In this document: positions 13,645 to 15,044 of the stretch, one piece after another
How the letters are laid out: each line of letters begins with the position of its first letter
Position numbering within the stretch: position 1 is the first letter of the stretch
DNA from: Spirochaetia bacterium
GTDB lineage: Bacteria > Spirochaetota > Spirochaetia > Treponematales > Breznakiellaceae
Reading direction: 5' to 3'
Length of the DNA stretch: 15,044 nt
NCBI GenBank assembly: GCA_026002025.1
Contig: BOAU01000051.1
Coordinates: 1-15,044 of the forward strand
Program-made: the position numbers and the translations under genes
The notes under the pieces: generated by a model
Seen by the model: only the letters and a program-made list of their open reading frames with translations
Databases searched by the model: none
Told to the model about the DNA's origin: nothing

Positions 13645-14327
13645 TGTATTGCAATAAGTTCCACGTCAAAGATCAGGGTTGAGAAGGGGGGAATCACCTG
13701 GCCGTAACCTTGCTCTCCGTATCCCAGATTGGAGGGAATATAGAAACGGTAGTTCGATCCCACGCTCATAAGCGGTATCCCTTCGGTCCAGCCGGGAATA
13801 ACCCGATCCAGGGACATTCCCACCGGTTCACCGCCGGAGCCGTCAAAGGGTTCGCCTGAAAGAAAGGTTCCCTCATAGATGACCATAACCGTATCCGAGG
13901 CTTGAGGTTTCGGCCCGGTCCCTTCAGAAATTACCTCATATTGAAGACCGCTGGCAGTTACCTGTACGCCGCTTTTCCGGGCGTTTTCCGCAAGAAATTC
14001 AGCTTCCGCCTGCCTGAGAGGTTCGGACTGCTTGTCCATAAAGGCCGTATATGCGGTTTGAACCTTGGTAGCAGCCTCTTCCACGGTCATTTTTGTTTTT
14101 TTCCCCCCAAGGGCATCTTTTGTACCCTGTATAAAGGAAATATTATCAAATTTAATGCCCATAGATCCAACATCTGCCCCAAATTGCATACCCAGGGCAT
14201 AGCTGGTGTCCTTATCCAGGACGAAAGCGTCAGCGTCAGCTGCTGTATCGATGGAATCGGCCTTTCCGCTCCCCTTACAGCCGATTAAAACCAGAACCAC
14301 CAGGATGAAAAAAAGTGTTCGTTTCAT
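13641..14327 (-). CDS. FKBP-type peptidyl-prolyl isomerase lipoprotein with FKBP-N domain
   Basis: The start at 14327 is chosen over an in-frame ATG 60 bases upstream (14387), because it gives a proper lipoprotein signal, MKRTLFFILVVLVLIGC, with C17. The 228 residues then carry a Ser/Asp linker, an FKBP-N domain (about 36-118, TSYALGMQFGADV) and an FKBP domain (about 126-228). Y151 (VIYEG), F161-D162, V176-I177, W180 and Y203 (LGYGEQG) are all present, so it should be an active rotamase. Membrane anchoring distinguishes it from its soluble paralogue encoded directly downstream. The two are near-parallel in layout and must stem from a duplication. No strong Shine-Dalgarno or promoter is visible in the 87 bp before it. 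Confidence 0.93.
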   Translation of the reverse strand: MKRTLFFILVVLVLIGCKGSGKADSIDTAADADAFVLDKDTSYALGMQFGADVGSMGIKFDNISFIQGTKDALGGKKTKMTVEEAATKVQTAYTAFMDKQSEPLRQAEAEFLAENARKSGVQVTASGLQYEVISEGTGPKPQASDTVMVIYEGTFLSGEPFDGSGGEPVGMSLDRVIPGWTEGIPLMSVGSNYRFYIPSNLGYGEQGYGQVIPPFSTLIFDVELIAIQ

Positions 14328-14414
14328 GAATATATTCCAATAGAAAAGGATTTCAGGATATACAGCCCGAATAGCAGGCTTAAGCATACCGGGAAATCCT
14401 TTTATGGGGAAGGG

Positions 14415-15044
14415 CTATTTTGCCGGGACAAACCGGTAGCCCGCTCCGGCGGCCTCTACCCGGCCCAGGGCGGGATAGGCCAGATGCATCCCGGCGACAG
14501 GGACATTGTTCCGTGCCGCATAGTCCAGGATCTGCCTCCGGGCCGCCGCCGCCGCGACGGGGTCCGTATCATAACTGACGGAAGTATCCGGCAGGGGGAA
14601 CTGGATGCCCTGAACGTGCATCAGATCCCCCCAAATAAGGAGTTTTTCCCCGTTGGACTCAAGCAAAAACACCGTATGCCCCGGGGTGTGCCCAAAGGCC
14701 GCGACCGCCCGTATCCCCGGAAGGAGCTCTGGAAGCCCCTGGCTTCCTTGAGTGCCGCTACCAATACTGCCGGGCAGAAAGGTCTCCACCTTTGTACTGT
14801 AGGGGGCCAGGGCGGCGCGGGCCCCCGCGTTGGCTGCGGTGTCCAGCCAATAATCCCGCTCCTGTTTGGCAAGGTAGACCTTTGCTTTGGGAAAAAGACT
14901 TTTGCCATCCTTCTGAAGGCCCCCGATGTGGTCACCGTGCATGTGGGTCAGGAGTACTGCGTCCACATCTTCAGGCTTTACCCCCAGCTGCCGCATGTTT
15001 TCAAAAATCGCGCCCCCGAAGCCGGAGTCCACCACTACCGTGTG
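14415..15044 (-). CDS. Metallo-beta-lactamase-fold hydrolase (5' end outside window)
   Basis: The frame is open to the right edge (HTVVVDSGFG at the beginning), so the N-terminus is missing. Metal-binding motifs are complete in the visible part: THMHGDH (14948-14928), GHTPGHT with its His as the third motif, the Asp of IWGDLMH, and the late His of GMHLAYPALG. Counting from a GTG at 15035, these are H31, H33, D35, H36, H116, D137 and H184. The pattern fits a two-zinc hydrolase of the general MBL-fold class, which includes lactonases and other ester hydrolases. The substrate cannot be inferred from these motifs, and whether an export signal exists cannot be seen. The gene precedes the FKBP pair in the same direction with an 87-bp gap. 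Confidence 0.88.
   Translation of the reverse strand, partial: HTVVVDSGFGGAIFENMRQLGVKPEDVDAVLLTHMHGDHIGGLQKDGKSLFPKAKVYLAKQERDYWLDTAANAGARAALAPYSTKVETFLPGSIGSGTQGSQGLPELLPGIRAVAAFGHTPGHTVFLLESNGEKLLIWGDLMHVQGIQFPLPDTSVSYDTDPVAAAAARRQILDYAARNNVPVAGMHLAYPALGRVEAAGAGYRFVPAK

Noticed and set aside
14328..14387. Longer start for the first FKBP gene (adding 20 residues)
   Set aside because: The extension would bury the lipoprotein signal MKRTLFFILVVLVLIGC inside the protein.

Overview
The window looks like a spirochaete chromosome, most likely of the termite-gut Treponema type. This is inferred from gene content, not from a database match: two FKBP rotamases fused to FKBP-N domains, a two-domain nucleoside-diphosphate-kinase-like protein, a lipoprotein with DUF5018-like repeats, a LysM lipoprotein with very long low-complexity linkers, and dispersed GTCCGTG/TTCGTG palindromes. 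No phage, IS element, CRISPR array, rRNA or tRNA was recognised. No gene-free stretch exceeds 300 bases.

Left part (1-5100). The 3' end of a TonB-like energy transducer gene enters from the left edge. A diverged palindromic intergenic repeat follows. On the minus strand come a stand-alone AAA-type ATPase with a C-terminal PD-(D/E)XK nuclease-like domain, then (transcribed right to left) a three-gene ABC importer of the nitrate/sulfonate/thiamine-precursor class: binding protein, permease, ATPase. The permease has no convincing start codon outside the binding-protein gene, and the ATPase carries an in-frame 18-bp duplication. A near-perfect second copy of the palindromic repeat lies between the importer and the divergent ComF-family gene.

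Middle part (5080-11663). The ComF-family gene converges on a small XRE regulator gene. The regulator is divergent from a 773-residue lipoprotein gene. Their shared intergenic region holds a strong sigma-70-type promoter (TTGACA-16-TATACT) studded with four TGCTAAT-type boxes, a likely operator. Downstream are a factor-independent terminator, a predicted outer-membrane protein gene and, 12 bp later, a LysM lipoprotein gene with two in-frame minisatellites (39 bp and 45 bp units). Together this reads as an envelope or surface locus: a regulated surface lipoprotein, a barrel-like protein, and a lipoprotein built to reach from a membrane to the peptidoglycan.

Right part (11664-15044). A good promoter precedes the NDK-like gene, whose N-terminal domain has lost the catalytic His while the C-terminal domain keeps it. 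It converges on, and overlaps by TTAA, a translationally coupled pair of FKBP rotamase genes (one lipoprotein, one exported with an acidic tail). Upstream of that pair, a metallo-beta-lactamase-fold hydrolase gene is cut by the right edge.

The best candidates for something not yet described are the XRE/TGCTAAT-box/lipoprotein module with its OMP-LysM neighbours, and the half-dead tandem NDK. I see no complete defence or mobile system.
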